Source: Emcibacteraceae bacterium (lineage in GTDB: Bacteria; Pseudomonadota; Alphaproteobacteria; Sphingomonadales; Emcibacteraceae). Taken from it: a stretch of DNA of 64,000 nucleotides. The translations under genes were made by a program, and so were the position numbers. The stretch is taken from the NCBI GenBank assembly GCA_028281625.1, contig JANQJN010000078.1, positions 1 through 64,000 of the forward strand. Reading direction: 5' to 3'. This document shows, one piece after another, positions 10,521 to 22,478 of this stretch. Every line of letters starts with the position of its first letter. Within the stretch, counting starts at the first letter, position 1. The notes beneath the pieces are model-generated. The model worked only from the letters and a program-made list of their open reading frames with translations, was not told where the DNA came from and did no database searches.

Positions 10521-11018
10521 ATGCACCAAATAAAGCTTGATGAAATTGACCTGAAGATCCTGCAAGTTTTACAGGAAGAAGGCCGAATTACAAACGTGAA
10601 TCTTGCCGATCGTGTCGGGATCACTGCACCGCCTTGTCTAAGGCGAGTGCGGGCGTTGGAAGATGCCGGTTTTATCCGTGGCTATCACGCGGACTTGAAT
10701 GCGGCTAAACTCGGGTATGATCTGGTGGTCTTTGCAATGGTGGGGCTTCACAGTCAGGCTGAAGCAGATCTTCAGGCTTTTGAAGAGTTGGTGGGTGGCT
10801 GGCCCATGGTCCGGGAAGCTTACATGCTTAACGGTGAGATTGATTTTATTCTTAAAATCGTCGCGAGAGACCTAAATCATTTTCAAACATTTCTGACAAC
10901 TCATCTCACTCCGGCACCAAACGTGGCCAATGTGAAAACATCCTTAAGCATCCGGTGCGGCAAAGACCGGTCCGGAATTCCCTTTACGCCTGATGATGTG
11001 GTAATCGAAAGTCCATAA
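10521..11018 (+). CDS. Lrp/AsnC family transcriptional regulator
   Basis: LDEIDLKILQVLQEEGRITNVNLADRVGITAPPCLRRVRALEDAGFIRGY. Confidence 0.95.
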   Translation: MHQIKLDEIDLKILQVLQEEGRITNVNLADRVGITAPPCLRRVRALEDAGFIRGYHADLNAAKLGYDLVVFAMVGLHSQAEADLQAFEELVGGWPMVREAYMLNGEIDFILKIVARDLNHFQTFLTTHLTPAPNVANVKTSLSIRCGKDRSGIPFTPDDVVIESP

Positions 11019-11046
11019 AAAAAGCCGCTTGAGAAAGCGGCTTTGT
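11019..11046. terminator. Bidirectional rho-independent terminator between lrp-like gene and greA
   Basis: AAAGCCGCTTgagaAAGCGGCTTT in a convergent intergenic region. Confidence 0.9.
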
Positions 11047-11065
11047 ATTCTGCCGTGGGTCCACC

Positions 11066-11539
11066 TTAAATGAAGTCGATTTTCACGATTTCATAATATG
11101 TTTCTCCGCCAGGTGTTTTGACCTCTACCTCATCACCAAGGTTACGTCCGATAAGCGCACGGCCAATTGGGGAGCTATAGGATATTTTACCGGCAGAAAC
11201 ATCCACTTCATCCACGCCAACGATCTGATAAGTGCTTTCCTTATCATCTTCGTCCGCAATAGTTACGGTAGAGGCAAACACAACAGTATTGCCGGACAGT
11301 TCCCTTGGGTCAATTACCTCCGAACGGCTAAGGCTGTCCTCAATCATCTGAATACGACCTTCAATCATGCCCTGTTGTTCTTTGGCGGCATGATATTCAG
11401 CATTTTCAGAAAGATCTCCGTGGGCGCGCGCTTCTTCAATTGCTTTAATGACTGCGGGTCTTTCAACATGCTTCAGGTTTTTAAGCTCTTCCTCAAGTCG
11501 GTTGTGCCCCTCAATGGTCATGGGAACTTTTTCTACCAT
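11066..11539 (-). CDS. greA: Transcription elongation factor GreA
   Basis: [56 protein letters not shown]; start placed at the internal Met of ORF 11066..11614. Confidence 0.95.
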   Translation of the reverse strand: MVEKVPMTIEGHNRLEEELKNLKHVERPAVIKAIEEARAHGDLSENAEYHAAKEQQGMIEGRIQMIEDSLSRSEVIDPRELSGNTVVFASTVTIADEDDKESTYQIVGVDEVDVSAGKISYSSPIGRALIGRNLGDEVEVKTPGGETYYEIVKIDFI

Positions 11540-11648
11540 TTTTATTTCTCTATCCAAAAAAGTATCAAAAAAATATTGGCACATTTGATCCGCGGATACA
11601 AATGTGGATTTCAAATAACCAAGATTTTCGCGTTAAATACTCAATCAA

Positions 11649-14600
11649 CTAAACATAAGATTGAAGGGGTTTAACTTCAAGTGAAGAAGATTTCAAGACT
11701 TTTATGGCTTCCATGGCCGAAATTGCCCCGCGGGACGTGGTATAATATGGAATATTGCCGACCAGCGCTGACCTTCTAAGTGTATAACTATCCTGGATCG
11801 ACTGCGCGCCTTCAGTTGTGTTAAAGATTAAATCAATCTCGTCATTCTTGATCGCATCCACAATGTGAGGTCGACCTTCCAGCACTTTGTTAATACGCGT
11901 CACTTCAATGCCATGTTCTTGCAAATATGCCGCTGTGCCGCCGGTCGCAACAACCGTGTAACCCATGGCAACCAGTTCGCGGGCAGGGGTAATCATTTTA
12001 GCTTTGTCACGGTTTTTAACTGAGATAAACACACGGCCCTTCATAGGAAGATGTGTGTTTGCCGCGATCTGGGATTTTAGGAACGCCCGTGGGAAATCAT
12101 CATCAAGGCCGATTACTTCACCTGTTGAGCGCATCTCAGGCCCAAGCAGAATATCCACGTCAGGGAAGCGATTAAACGGGAGCACCGCTTCTTTTACGGC
12201 CACATGTCCGGTCCGGTAGCTTGGAATGTCAAAATCTTTCAGTTTTTCACCAGCCATTAGTCGTGCTGCGATTTTGGCAACCGGTGCGCCGATGGCTTTA
12301 GCGACGAAAGGAACTGTGCGGCTTGCGCGTGGGTTTACCTCGATCAGGTAAACCACGTCATCCTTAACCGCAAACTGCGCATTCATAAGGCCACGTACAT
12401 TAAGTGCCAGTGCAAGCTTTCTGGTTTGTTCTTCCAGATCATCGATCACGCTGTCTTTAAGCGAATAGGGCGGAAGTGAGCAGGCACTGTCACCTGAATG
12501 GACGCCTGCTTCTTCAATGTGCTGCATGATCGCGGCAACGTGAACATCTTCACCGTCGGCAAGTGCGTCCACATCAATTTCTGTGGCGCCGCCCAGATAC
12601 TTATCAATAAGTACCGGACTTTCCCAGGATACGCTCACCGCTTCTTTCATATAGCGCTCAAGAGAAACCGTATCATAAACAATTTCCATAGCGCGCCCAC
12701 CCAGAACGTAGGAGGGCCGGATCAAAATCGGGTAGCCAATCCCTTCGGCGACTTCGACGGCTTCATCAGTTGTGGTGGCGATGCCGTTTTCCGGCTGCTT
12801 TAGATCAAGCTTGTTGACCAAATCCTGGAACCGTTCACGGTCTTCTGCCAGGTCGATGGAATCCGGCGATGTTCCCAGGATTGGAATATCGGCGGCTTCA
12901 AGGGCATGAGAAAGCTTTAGCGGTGTCTGACCGCCGAACTGGACAATCACGCCCACCACTTCACCGCTTTCCTGTTCCTTGCGGATCAGGTCAATTACAT
13001 TTTCTGCCGTGAGTGGCTCAAAATATAAGCGGTCGGACGTATCATAGTCTGTTGAAACCGTTTCCGGATTGCAATTGACCATGATGGTTTCGTAATTTTG
13101 TTCGCTCAAGCTAAAGGCCGCATGACAGCAGCAGTAATCAAACTCGATGCCCTGCCCGATGCGGTTTGGACCACCACCAAGAATCACCACCTTCTTACTG
13201 TCGGTAGGATCGGATTCACATTCGCTCGTTCCTGCTGCATCCCGCTCATAACTTGAATAAAGATAGGGTGTTTGCGATGCAAATTCGGCAGCACAGGTAT
13301 CGATCCGTTTGAAGGAGGGGCGAATGTCCATACTTAACCGCTTCGCAGTGACTTCCTTTTCTTCTAGGCCGGCAAGTTCCGCCAGTCGCTCATCAGCAAA
13401 CCCAAGGGACTTCAACTCAACGAAAGAGGCTTTGTCTTCGGGTAGGCCATTTTCACGGATATTCTTTTCTGCATCGATAATCAGTCTGATTTGTTCAATG
13501 AACCAGGGATCATATTTGGCGATTGCATGAATTTCATCTGTCGACATGCCCAGGCGTAGTGCTTGCGCCATTATAAGCAGCCGGTCTGCCGTAGGTTCAG
13601 CGAGTGCCGCGCGGACCGCGTTAATATCGCCTATCTCCGGATCATAGCCCGGCACAGGGACTTCATTTAGTCCGGTAAGATCCGTTTCCATTGAACGAAG
13701 CGCTTTTTGCAGGCTTTCCGGGAAGCTGCGACCAATAGACATGGCTTCACCAACCGATTTCATAGCGGTGGTAAGCGTTGGCGCTGAATCCGGGAATTTT
13801 TCAAAAGTAAAGCGCGGAATTTTAGTGACCACATAATCAATGGTTGGCTCAAAAGACGAGGGTGTTACGCCGGTAATTTCATTTGAAAGTTCATCAAGCG
13901 TATAGCCAACTGCAAGTTTTGCTGCCACCTTGGCAATCGGGAAGCCAGTCGCTTTGGACGCAAGTGCCGAGGATCGGCTCACACGCGGATTCATTTCAAT
14001 CACCACAAGGCGGCCATCGGCTGGGTTAACCGCAAACTGCACGTTTGATCCACCGGTTTCAACGCCAATGGCGCGAAGCACAGCGATCGATGCGTTTCGC
14101 ATGATCTGATATTCTTTATCTGTGAGCGTGAGCGCTGGTGCAACGGTAATACTGTCCCCTGTGTGAATGCCCATGGGGTCAAAGTTTTCAATGGAGCAAA
14201 TGATGATGCAGTTATCAGCCTTGTCGCGGACCACTTCCATTTCATATTCTTTCCAACCGATCAGGCTTTCATCGATTAGAATTTGTCCAACAGGGGAAGC
14301 GTCAATTCCACCTTTGACGATGGCTTCATATTCTTCACGGTTATAAGCTACACCACCACCGGTACCACCCATCGTAAAGCCGGGACGGATAATGGCTGGA
14401 AGTCCAACCTGATCCATCCGTTCTATTGCTTCGTTGATGCCGGTAGCCCGGTCATAGCCAATGATCTTACCGTCTTCATTTTTTATTTCTGGGGAGGAAA
14501 CAATAATCGCACGCGGGTTTTCAATCCCGATCTTGTCCATGGTGTCCCTAAACAGTTCCCGATCTTCTGCAAGGTTGATGGCATCAACCTTTGCGCCGAT

Positions 14601-14945
14601 CAATTCCACGCCATATTTTTCAAGAAGTCCTTGACGCTCAAGCTCAAGCGCGGTGTTTAGGCCGGTTTGTCCGCCCATGGTTGGCAGAATCGCATCGGGC
14701 TTTTCTTTTATAATGATTTTTTCGACCATTTCTGGTGTGATTGGTTCCACATAAGTGGCATCAGCCAGATCCGGATCGGTCATAATGGTGGCGGGATTAC
14801 TGTTTACGAGGATGACGCGGTAACCTTCTTCGCGCAGAGCTTTACAGGCTTGAGTGCCTGAATAATCAAATTCGCAGGCCTGGCCGATGATGATGGGACC
14901 AGCGCCGATAATCAGTATTGAATTTATGTCCGTACGTTTAGGCAT
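11649..14945 (-). CDS. carB: Carbamoyl-phosphate synthase large subunit
   Basis: [42 protein letters not shown]; two ATP-grasp halves plus MGS domain. Confidence 0.98.
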   Translation of the reverse strand: MPKRTDINSILIIGAGPIIIGQACEFDYSGTQACKALREEGYRVILVNSNPATIMTDPDLADATYVEPITPEMVEKIIIKEKPDAILPTMGGQTGLNTALELERQGLLEKYGVELIGAKVDAINLAEDRELFRDTMDKIGIENPRAIIVSSPEIKNEDGKIIGYDRATGINEAIERMDQVGLPAIIRPGFTMGGTGGGVAYNREEYEAIVKGGIDASPVGQILIDESLIGWKEYEMEVVRDKADNCIIICSIENFDPMGIHTGDSITVAPALTLTDKEYQIMRNASIAVLRAIGVETGGSNVQFAVNPADGRLVVIEMNPRVSRSSALASKATGFPIAKVAAKLAVGYTLDELSNEITGVTPSSFEPTIDYVVTKIPRFTFEKFPDSAPTLTTAMKSVGEAMSIGRSFPESLQKALRSMETDLTGLNEVPVPGYDPEIGDINAVRAALAEPTADRLLIMAQALRLGMSTDEIHAIAKYDPWFIEQIRLIIDAEKNIRENGLPEDKASFVELKSLGFADERLAELAGLEEKEVTAKRLSMDIRPSFKRIDTCAAEFASQTPYLYSSYERDAAGTSECESDPTDSKKVVILGGGPNRIGQGIEFDYCCCHAAFSLSEQNYETIMVNCNPETVSTDYDTSDRLYFEPLTAENVIDLIRKEQESGEVVGVIVQFGGQTPLKLSHALEAADIPILGTSPDSIDLAEDRERFQDLVNKLDLKQPENGIATTTDEAVEVAEGIGYPILIRPSYVLGGRAMEIVYDTVSLERYMKEAVSVSWESPVLIDKYLGGATEIDVDALADGEDVHVAAIMQHIEEAGVHSGDSACSLPPYSLKDSVIDDLEEQTRKLALALNVRGLMNAQFAVKDDVVYLIEVNPRASRTVPFVAKAIGAPVAKIAARLMAGEKLKDFDIPSYRTGHVAVKEAVLPFNRFPDVDILLGPEMRSTGEVIGLDDDFPRAFLKSQIAANTHLPMKGRVFISVKNRDKAKMITPARELVAMGYTVVATGGTAAYLQEHGIEVTRINKVLEGRPHIVDAIKNDEIDLIFNTTEGAQSIQDSYTLRRSALVGNIPYYTTSRGAISAMEAIKVLKSSSLEVKPLQSYV

Positions 14946-16110
14946 GTTTTAAAATCAAATCCATAAAGCGGTCAAAAAGGTAATGGCTGTCTTGTGGGCC
15001 CGGGCTTGCTTCCGGGTGATGTTGTACGGAAAATACCGGTTTACCCACCAGTTCAATACCGCAGCATGTTTGATCAAAAAGTGAAATATGACTGAGCTTG
15101 ACACCGTCAGGCAACGTGTCTTTATCGACCATGAAGCCGTGGTTCATGGATGTGATTTCAACTTTGTCAGTATTATAATCCATCACCGGGTGATTGGCAC
15201 CGCGGTGACCTTGATGCATTTTTGATGTTTTGGCACCTACAGCCAGTGCCAGCATTTGATGGCCGAGGCAAATTCCAAACAGTGGTATATTTGTTCTAAG
15301 CAGTTCCTGTATCACTGGAATCGCATATTCACCTGTTGCGGCCGGATCGCCCGGCCCATTTGAAAGAAAGATGCCATCAGGCTTGTGCGAGAGTATTTCT
15401 TCTGTAGAGGCATCAGCAGGCACAATTGTTACATTTGCGCCTACTGACGATAGACAGCGCAGTATGTTTCTTTTTATGCCATAATCAACTGCAACCACAT
15501 GAGCCTTTGGGTTTTCCAGCGTTTGATAGCCGTTTTCCAGGGTCCAGCGGATCTGGTCCCATTTATAGGTTTGTTTACAGCTGACTTCGATTGCAAGGTC
15601 CATGCCTTCAAGTCCCGGCCAATCATTCGCTTGTCTAACAAGGTCAGGAATGTCAAATGAACCTTCCGGATTAAAACAAATGACGCCGTTTGGAGCGCCA
15701 TTTTCTCTGATGTATCTTGTAAGCTTTCTGGTATCAATGCCTGAAATTCCAACAAGCCCCTGGCTGATGCACCAGTCATTGAGATGACCTGCTGCCCTGA
15801 AGTTAGATGGTTCTGTTATATTCTGGCGAACAACAAGGCCTCGGGCTGCTGTCTGGTTGGCTTCTTCGTCATCTACATTTGTTCCTACGTTGCCAATATG
15901 CGGGAACGTAAAGTTTATGATCTGCCCGGCGTAAGAAGGGTCCGTCAGAATTTCCTGATAACCTGTCATGGATGTATTGAAACAGACTTCGCCGACTGTG
16001 GTGCCAGTTTTACCCAGTCCGTATCCCCAAAAAACGGAACCATCTGCGAGCACCAATACGGCTGTAATTTTGTCGTGCGGTGGCATCTGGTCGGTTTTTA
16101 ATTCTGACAT
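14938..16110 (-). CDS. carA: Carbamoyl-phosphate synthase small subunit
   Basis: Class I GATase motif [32 protein letters not shown]; 8-nt overlap with carB. Confidence 0.98.
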   Translation of the reverse strand: MSELKTDQMPPHDKITAVLVLADGSVFWGYGLGKTGTTVGEVCFNTSMTGYQEILTDPSYAGQIINFTFPHIGNVGTNVDDEEANQTAARGLVVRQNITEPSNFRAAGHLNDWCISQGLVGISGIDTRKLTRYIRENGAPNGVICFNPEGSFDIPDLVRQANDWPGLEGMDLAIEVSCKQTYKWDQIRWTLENGYQTLENPKAHVVAVDYGIKRNILRCLSSVGANVTIVPADASTEEILSHKPDGIFLSNGPGDPAATGEYAIPVIQELLRTNIPLFGICLGHQMLALAVGAKTSKMHQGHRGANHPVMDYNTDKVEITSMNHGFMVDKDTLPDGVKLSHISLFDQTCCGIELVGKPVFSVQHHPEASPGPQDSHYLFDRFMDLILKHA

Positions 16111-16341
16111 ATATAATAGACTTTACTAATGTATATTGAATGCGGCGATTTTCATTTGATCTAATCTCGAAATTTCAAGATCCGACCTAAATTGACCGGA
16201 CAATAATAAATAGAAATCTCGCAGTCAAGTGAATATCGATCGAAAATATCATAAAAAAAATCCTTTAAAATCAATAACTTAAAAGATAATTTGCAGTTGC
16301 ATTATTCTTCGATTTCGGGTAGAGTCTCCTTTTCCTGAAAT

Positions 16342-16385
16342 AAAAAGCCGACGGACCTTGAGATGTCAATTGTCGGCGTTTTTGT
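16342..16385 (+). promoter_or_regulatory. Terminator-like hairpin in the yqeY leader (possible attenuator)
   Basis: AAAAAGCCGAC-(19 nt)-GTCGGCgTTTTT about 20 nt upstream of the yqeY ATG. Confidence 0.5.
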
Positions 16386-16406
16386 AAAATAAGGATATAA
16401 AACAAT

Positions 16407-16859
16407 ATGTTGCGCGACAAATTTAATACTGCGATGAAAGAAGCCATGCGTTCAAAAGACAGGCGTCGGCTTGCAACCATCCGGTTGATCATGGCCGCAG
16501 TGAAAGACAGAGACATCTCAGTACGTACCGAATCAGATAGTAAAGTTGGCGACCCTGAGATACTCGAAATCCTTTCCAAAATGGTCAAACAGAGAAACGA
16601 CAGCGTCAAAGCGTATGATGAAGCTGGTCGGGACGAGCTTGCTCAACAGGAGCGCGATGAGATCGAAATCATCAAAGAATTTCTTCCCAAGCAGTTAGAT
16701 GATGGTGAAATTGAAGCTGCTGTGAAAGGTGCGATCGAGCACACATCTGCTTCAGGCCTTAAAGATATTGGTAGAATCATGGCTAGGCTTAAAGGTGAGT
16801 ATTCCGGTCAGATGGATTTTGCCAAAGCAAGCGCTATGGCAAAGAATTTACTCTCTTAA
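16407..16859 (+). CDS. GatB/YqeY domain-containing protein
   Basis: MLRDKFNTAMKEAMRSKDRRRLATIRLIMAAVKDRDI...; upstream of dnaG. Confidence 0.95.
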   Translation: MLRDKFNTAMKEAMRSKDRRRLATIRLIMAAVKDRDISVRTESDSKVGDPEILEILSKMVKQRNDSVKAYDEAGRDELAQQERDEIEIIKEFLPKQLDDGEIEAAVKGAIEHTSASGLKDIGRIMARLKGEYSGQMDFAKASAMAKNLLS

Positions 16860-16931
16860 TCAGGGATTGTTTTGATTCCCTAATTATCCTAAAGTTTCCG
16901 CTTACGGTTTTTTGGGATTAAAGGTCCACTT

Positions 16932-18842
16932 ATGGGATTTGCGCCAGATTTTCTGGATGAAATTAGAAATCGTCTACCGGTCAGCGAGATCGTGGGGCGT
17001 AAGGTTCGGCTTGTGCGTAAAGGGCGTGAGCACCTTGGCCTTTGTCCATTTCACAATGAAAAGACCCCTTCCTTCACTGTAAATGATGATAAGGGCTTTT
17101 ATCACTGTTTTGGTTGCGGGGCCCATGGGGACGTAATTAATTTTGTACTCGAAACCGAAGGACTCTCCTTTCCTGAAACCATTGAACGGCTCGCCGGTCA
17201 GGCCGGCCTCCAATTGCCAGAATATTCGCCAGAGGATCGTCAGAAATCGAAAGTAAAGAAAACACTGTTTGATCTGATGGAGGCGGTCACACACTGGTTT
17301 GAAAGCCAACTTGCCGCCAAGATAGGAGAGCAGGGGCGAACCTACATTCAGAAACGGGGTCTCACTAATGAAACCGTCAGAAAATTTCGCTTAGGATTTG
17401 CGCCAAACAGCAAAATGGCTCTGAAAGAAGCGATGCTCGCCCGTTCAGAGTTTTCTGAAGAGATGCTGATTGAAGCAGGAATGCTCATAAAACCTGATGA
17501 TGGCGGGGAAAGTTATGATCGTTTTCGTGATCGTATTATGTTTCCGATTACCGATCGTCAAGGCCGAGTGATTGCCTTTGGTGGGCGTGCGCTTTCGAGT
17601 AACGCCAAAGCCAAATATCTCAATTCGCCAGAGACGCCTCTCTTTCACAAAGGGCGCCTACTTTATAATTTGAGTGGCGCGCGCAAAGCTGCCTTTGAAA
17701 AAGGCAGGCTTATCATCGCAGAAGGTTATATGGACGTGATCGCCATTTCCCAAGCGGGTTTTCCGGAAGCGGTTGCGCCACTGGGGACAGCAGTTACAGA
17801 AGATCAAATTCGCGAAATGTGGCGATTGGCGCCAGAACCGCTGATGTGTTTTGATGGTGATAAGGCGGGACAGCGGGCGGCGATCCGCGTGGTTGACCGG
17901 TCGCTTGGACTTTTAAAACCAGGATATTCGCTCAAATTTGTCTACCTTCCAGACGGTGAAGACCCGGACAGTTTTGTCGCTGGTTATGGCCAGCGTGCAT
18001 TTGAAGATCTTCTTTCCAAGGGTGTGCCGCTGGCAAACGTACTCTGGTCAGAACTTATCGGCGGAGTAGATGTAGATACTCCTGAACAGAGAGCGGGGCT
18101 CGAGCAAAAGATCGCACGCATATTATCAGAAATTAAAGATACGAAAATTCGCGGCTACTACGAAAGCGACTTTCAGAAACGCCTCAAAAACCTGTTTGGT
18201 GGTGAGTTTGTTCCGGACATTAATCTACACGAGCAAAATCAATATACGCAAAGCAAAGAGAATCACTCTGGTCAAGTTGCCAAAAACACTTATAGAAAGA
18301 GGTCTTACGACCGATATGAACAACGCGAGTCTATTGGAAATCTTAATAAAACAGAGATCGGAAAGAATGCCCTATTGTCGGTAAAAGACAGGGAAAGGCT
18401 TATTGTTCTAACGGTTATAGAGCATCCCTGGCTTCTGGAGCACCATGAAGAGCTGTTTGCGACCTTCGAATTCGAATCACTTGAGCTTGACAAGACCCGC
18501 AATGAAATAATACGTATAGCAAGTCGCGACTCGGACCTTGAAAAAGAAAACCTGAGACACCAACTGATAGAAAACGGATTGGGCCAGGTGGTTGAAACCA
18601 TATCCAGGCAAGGCGTGTTGACAGCCCAAAAATTTGTTGGGCAAGATTCTTCTGAGGAAGAAACGGAAGAAACCTGGTTGCATTCTATGGATCTTTTCCG
18701 TCTGGAAAAGCTTGAGATGGAAATTGCAGCACTGGGTTCTAAAGATTTGAACGAAGAAGACTTTGCGCGCTTGCAAGCCCTGTTGGAAGAACAGTCAGCA
18801 AGCAAAAAAAATATTAGCGATATCTTGGGTAAAGATACCTGA
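16932..18842 (+). CDS. dnaG: DNA primase
   Basis: Zinc-binding CPFHNEKTPSFTVNDDKGFYHCFGCGAHGD; TOPRIM IIAEGYMDVIA. Confidence 0.97.
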   Translation: MGFAPDFLDEIRNRLPVSEIVGRKVRLVRKGREHLGLCPFHNEKTPSFTVNDDKGFYHCFGCGAHGDVINFVLETEGLSFPETIERLAGQAGLQLPEYSPEDRQKSKVKKTLFDLMEAVTHWFESQLAAKIGEQGRTYIQKRGLTNETVRKFRLGFAPNSKMALKEAMLARSEFSEEMLIEAGMLIKPDDGGESYDRFRDRIMFPITDRQGRVIAFGGRALSSNAKAKYLNSPETPLFHKGRLLYNLSGARKAAFEKGRLIIAEGYMDVIAISQAGFPEAVAPLGTAVTEDQIREMWRLAPEPLMCFDGDKAGQRAAIRVVDRSLGLLKPGYSLKFVYLPDGEDPDSFVAGYGQRAFEDLLSKGVPLANVLWSELIGGVDVDTPEQRAGLEQKIARILSEIKDTKIRGYYESDFQKRLKNLFGGEFVPDINLHEQNQYTQSKENHSGQVAKNTYRKRSYDRYEQRESIGNLNKTEIGKNALLSVKDRERLIVLTVIEHPWLLEHHEELFATFEFESLELDKTRNEIIRIASRDSDLEKENLRHQLIENGLGQVVETISRQGVLTAQKFVGQDSSEEETEETWLHSMDLFRLEKLEMEIAALGSKDLNEEDFARLQALLEEQSASKKNISDILGKDT

Positions 18843-18882
18843 GGTAGTTTGTTTGCTTTATACATATATTTGAGGTTTATAA

Positions 18883-20862
18883 ATGGCGGAAAAAGCCAGT
18901 AAGTCTGACAAAAGCACGGAAGCGGTAGATGCACCCGTGGTGGATAGCCAAAAAGCTGTCAAAAAAATGATCGCAGAAGCGAAGAAGCGCGGGTACATTA
19001 CGTACGACGCGCTTAATGAAGCGCTCCCACAAGATCAAATGTCATCAGAACAGATCGAAGACGTAATGACCATGCTTTCGGAAATGGGCATCAACGTGAT
19101 TGATAATGCCGATGCAGAGGTGGAAGAAGCTGCGGAAAAAGAAGAAGGTGCTGTTGCTACTCCAGAAAAGCCAGCAGAAAAGACGCCGGCAGACAGAACC
19201 GATGATCCGGTAAGAATGTATCTGCGTGAGATGGGCAGTGTGGAGCTGCTCTCCCGAGAAGGTGAAATCGCGATCGCAAAAAGGATTGAAGCCGGGCGCG
19301 AAACGATGATTTCTGGTCTTTGCGATAGCCCACTCACATTTAATGCGCTTGCCGCATGGGGTGAGATGCTTGAAGACGAAGAAATTCTACTTCGAGATGT
19401 AATTGACCTTGATGCCATGTATGGCAACGACCCGACCCAGGAATCAGATGCTACACCTGAAGCGGTTGCTGAAGATGAAGAACCGGAAGATGACGTCGCG
19501 AACACCGATGATGATGAGGAAGAAACAAACGGTGAAGAGGGCGAAGACGATCTGGATGATGGCGATGATGATGACGATGAAGATGATGGCAGCACCATGT
19601 CGCTGGCAACAATGGAAGAAGCTCTTCAGCCACGGGTCATGGAAACTTTCGCTGAAATTCGTAAAGTTCATAAGAAATTTGCGAAGCTTCAGGATCTGCG
19701 TCACGAATCCAATATCGGTAATGCGGAACTTTCACCAGCCCAGGAACGAAGATACCGCAAACTTAGCGATGAACTGATCGGACTTGTGAATAACCTGCGT
19801 CTGAATAATAACCGCATCGAAGCACTGCTCGAGCAACTTTACCATTCCAGTAAGCGCCTTATGGGTCTTGAAGGTAAGATGCTGCGCCTAGCCGAGCGTT
19901 ATAAAGTCAGCCGCAAAGCGTACCTTGAAAACTACTGGAGCCGTGAACTTGAGCCGGGCTGGGTCAAAGCAATGGCCAAGGACAAGGGCAAGGGCTGGGA
20001 TACATTTACCAAGAATGAAGCTGAAATTGTTCAGAACATGCGTGATCAGGTGGCGGAAATAGCTAAAGATGTAGGGCTCAATATTTCGGAGTTCCGTGTG
20101 ATCGTAAATAAAGTTCAAAAGGGTGAAAAAGAAGCGCGCATCGCCAAAAAAGAAATGGTGGAAGCCAACCTTCGTCTGGTGATTTCGATCGCTAAGAAAT
20201 ACACCAACCGCGGACTTCAGTTCCTTGATCTTATTCAGGAAGGAAACATTGGTCTTATGAAAGCGGTGGATAAGTTTGAATATCGCCGCGGCTATAAGTT
20301 CTCCACCTACGCCACTTGGTGGATCAGGCAGGCGATCACCCGATCAATTGCCGATCAGGCGCGGACCATCCGTATTCCGGTTCATATGATCGAAACCATC
20401 AACAAGTTGGTACGGACCGGCCGACAAATGATGCATGAAATCGGCCGTGAAGCGACGCCAGAAGAATTGGCCGCCCGTCTTTCCATGCCGCTTGAAAAAG
20501 TGCGCAAAGTGATGAAGATCGCCAAGGAGCCAATTTCCCTCGAAACACCGATTGGTGATGAGGAAGACAGCCACTTAGGGGACTTCATTGAAGACAAGAA
20601 TGCAATTCTTCCTGTGGATAGTGCGATACAGACAAATCTGCGTGATACAACGACACGAGTACTGGCTTCTCTGACACCACGTGAAGAGCGGGTACTGCGC
20701 ATGCGCTTTGGCATAGGAATGAATACGGATCACACCCTTGAAGAAGTGGGGCAGCAGTTCTCTGTGACCCGTGAACGTATCCGTCAGATTGAAGCGAAAG
20801 CCCTGCGCAAGCTTAAGCATCCAAGTCGTTCAAGAAAGCTCAGAAGCTTCTTGGATAAATAA
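18883..20862 (+). CDS. rpoD: RNA polymerase primary sigma factor RpoD
   Basis: [33 protein letters not shown]-terminal [34 protein letters not shown]. Confidence 0.98.
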   Translation: MAEKASKSDKSTEAVDAPVVDSQKAVKKMIAEAKKRGYITYDALNEALPQDQMSSEQIEDVMTMLSEMGINVIDNADAEVEEAAEKEEGAVATPEKPAEKTPADRTDDPVRMYLREMGSVELLSREGEIAIAKRIEAGRETMISGLCDSPLTFNALAAWGEMLEDEEILLRDVIDLDAMYGNDPTQESDATPEAVAEDEEPEDDVANTDDDEEETNGEEGEDDLDDGDDDDDEDDGSTMSLATMEEALQPRVMETFAEIRKVHKKFAKLQDLRHESNIGNAELSPAQERRYRKLSDELIGLVNNLRLNNNRIEALLEQLYHSSKRLMGLEGKMLRLAERYKVSRKAYLENYWSRELEPGWVKAMAKDKGKGWDTFTKNEAEIVQNMRDQVAEIAKDVGLNISEFRVIVNKVQKGEKEARIAKKEMVEANLRLVISIAKKYTNRGLQFLDLIQEGNIGLMKAVDKFEYRRGYKFSTYATWWIRQAITRSIADQARTIRIPVHMIETINKLVRTGRQMMHEIGREATPEELAARLSMPLEKVRKVMKIAKEPISLETPIGDEEDSHLGDFIEDKNAILPVDSAIQTNLRDTTTRVLASLTPREERVLRMRFGIGMNTDHTLEEVGQQFSVTRERIRQIEAKALRKLKHPSRSRKLRSFLDK

Positions 20863-20882
20863 TCGCCGAAGGGGATTTTCAA

Positions 20883-21107
20883 ATGACCATGTGGGAAATG
20901 ATTGTATGGGTTGTGGGCCTTGGCACCATCGCCCATATCGTGCCAGAGTATCTAAAGGCCAGGGAAAAGGGCGTTTTTGATGAAGACAAAGGCAATGACA
21001 AAAATTATCTGGACCGTATCGAAAAACTTGAAGAGCGGATCAGAGTTCTTGAAAAAATAGCCACTGACAAAAGTAATAATCTTAAAGACGAAATTGACAG
21101 ATTGTAG
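20883..21107 (+). CDS. Small membrane protein with one TM and a coiled coil, PspB-like topology
   Basis: MTMWEMIVWVVGLGTIAHIVPEYLKAREKG... then DRIEKLEERIRVLEKIA; directly downstream of rpoD. Confidence 0.6.
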   Translation: MTMWEMIVWVVGLGTIAHIVPEYLKAREKGVFDEDKGNDKNYLDRIEKLEERIRVLEKIATDKSNNLKDEIDRL

Positions 21108-21201
21108 AGCTGAATTCACAATCTGAAAAAAATGCAGAGTGGGATCATTCTCCTCTGTATTCTTTTAAAATAATCTGCTACTTAAAGCAGTCTTGTTTTG
21201 G

Positions 21202-21278
21202 GGGCCTGTAGCTCAGTTGGTTAGAGCAAACCGCTCATAACGGTTCGGTCGTAGGTTCGAGTCCTACCAGGCCCACCA
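21202..21278 (+). tRNA. tRNA-Ile(CAU)
   Basis: GGGCCTG acceptor pairs with CAGGCCC; ACCGCTCATAACGGT anticodon arm; GTAGGTTCGAGTCCTAC T-arm; encoded CCA. Ile2 preferred over Met by resemblance, not proven. Confidence 0.88.
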
Positions 21279-21551
21279 GCAAGGTTACGATCTTATCGGT
21301 CGCTCAGTCTCCTTGTGTATAGTGTTTATATATCAAAGGGTTACGGATTATACTTTGGTGAAATACAGGGTACAAAAGCGCAAATATAGCCATTTTCAAC
21401 ATCAAATAATCCAAAGTCTCTGAGTGAAGTCGAAGTGGCCTGTGTTTTCAGCTTGTGTGTTTTGCTGATTGAGTTGAATTTCTTGTGGCAAAAAGCTGTG
21501 CTTCTAGTAACCCTCTTTAAATATTTTTGTTCATTAAATCGAAAAACCTTA

Positions 21552-22478
21552 TTAATGCTGTTGTAAATTGGTGGCTTTGTCAGAATGAGCAGAATTGTGC
21601 TCTTTATCCTTACCGTTAATCCGGTTCATTATTTCCGAAAGTCTTGACCAGTTTTGAAGAGCCATGGGAAGCACCAAAGAGGATTCAACAAATTCCCAAG
21701 AATAACTGATAATAGCAAATATAGTTCCGACAGTAATTTTAATATGAGTAACTGAGTACCAGAGATTAAAAACGATGAACCCGAGCAAGACCGCAAAAAT
21801 TGCGCCGTAGACATATGCTTCCGTATCTGAGATGCGAACCTCAAGTTTACGTACTCTATCCAAATGGGCAAAAATGCTGTTTCTTTTTCGTGTCTCGAGG
21901 ATGCTGACTTGCCGCTCTGTCTGGTGATTGAGATCTTCATTCAGACGGTAGAACCTTCCGTGACAAACACCATAAATGATTAACATTAAAATGGCCGCCC
22001 CCAGAGCGGCAGCGCAGAGCATAACATGGAAAGAGAATAATATAATCAGTGAAGCGATCAGTTGAACAGATGACGTCATTAGGACCGGCACTTCCTGTTC
22101 CAGGAAATCCACCAACTCCCGGCTCATACCCAATCTCGCATTAATATTCGATACCGGAATATTTTGAGATCTTTTAACAAGTTCATGACCGAGTTCAACG
22201 CGTATATCACCATATGCACGTGTGTCATAAATACGCCTTAAAACGCTCATACCGGTCAGACCAATTAAGATTGCGGAAAGCTGCCAAAGAGGAACTATGT
22301 CATCAGCCAAAAGCCCGTCAATGGCAAGGCCCATAAACATTGGGATGAGTACCATCAACACTGTCTCACAAAGTGTCAGAAACCATGTGACACTAATCGG
22401 TCCTGAAAATGTTTTGAGTAACGTTGTGACTGTTAGTGCTCTACCCCTGAACATCTGCAACCTCTTTCCCTTTTTCAC
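21552..22478 (-). CDS. ABC transporter six-TM domain protein without a nucleotide-binding domain
   Basis: ABC exporter-like TM region (SGPISVTWFLTLCETVLMVLIPMFMGLAIDGLL...); ends after the TM helices, no Walker A or signature motif. Confidence 0.8.
   Translation of the reverse strand: MKKGKRLQMFRGRALTVTTLLKTFSGPISVTWFLTLCETVLMVLIPMFMGLAIDGLLADDIVPLWQLSAILIGLTGMSVLRRIYDTRAYGDIRVELGHELVKRSQNIPVSNINARLGMSRELVDFLEQEVPVLMTSSVQLIASLIILFSFHVMLCAAALGAAILMLIIYGVCHGRFYRLNEDLNHQTERQVSILETRKRNSIFAHLDRVRKLEVRISDTEAYVYGAIFAVLLGFIVFNLWYSVTHIKITVGTIFAIISYSWEFVESSLVLPMALQNWSRLSEIMNRINGKDKEHNSAHSDKATNLQQH

Noticed and set aside
19035-19598. Long antisense ORF (187 aa, Ser-rich) opposite rpoD
   Set aside because: Mirror of the acidic GAT/GAA-rich insert in rpoD; low-complexity artefact, with the sense strand clearly coding.
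21281-21551. Possible integrase remnant downstream of tRNA-Ile
   Set aside because: No recognisable recombinase motif in any frame; only the short repeat at 21527 is supportable.
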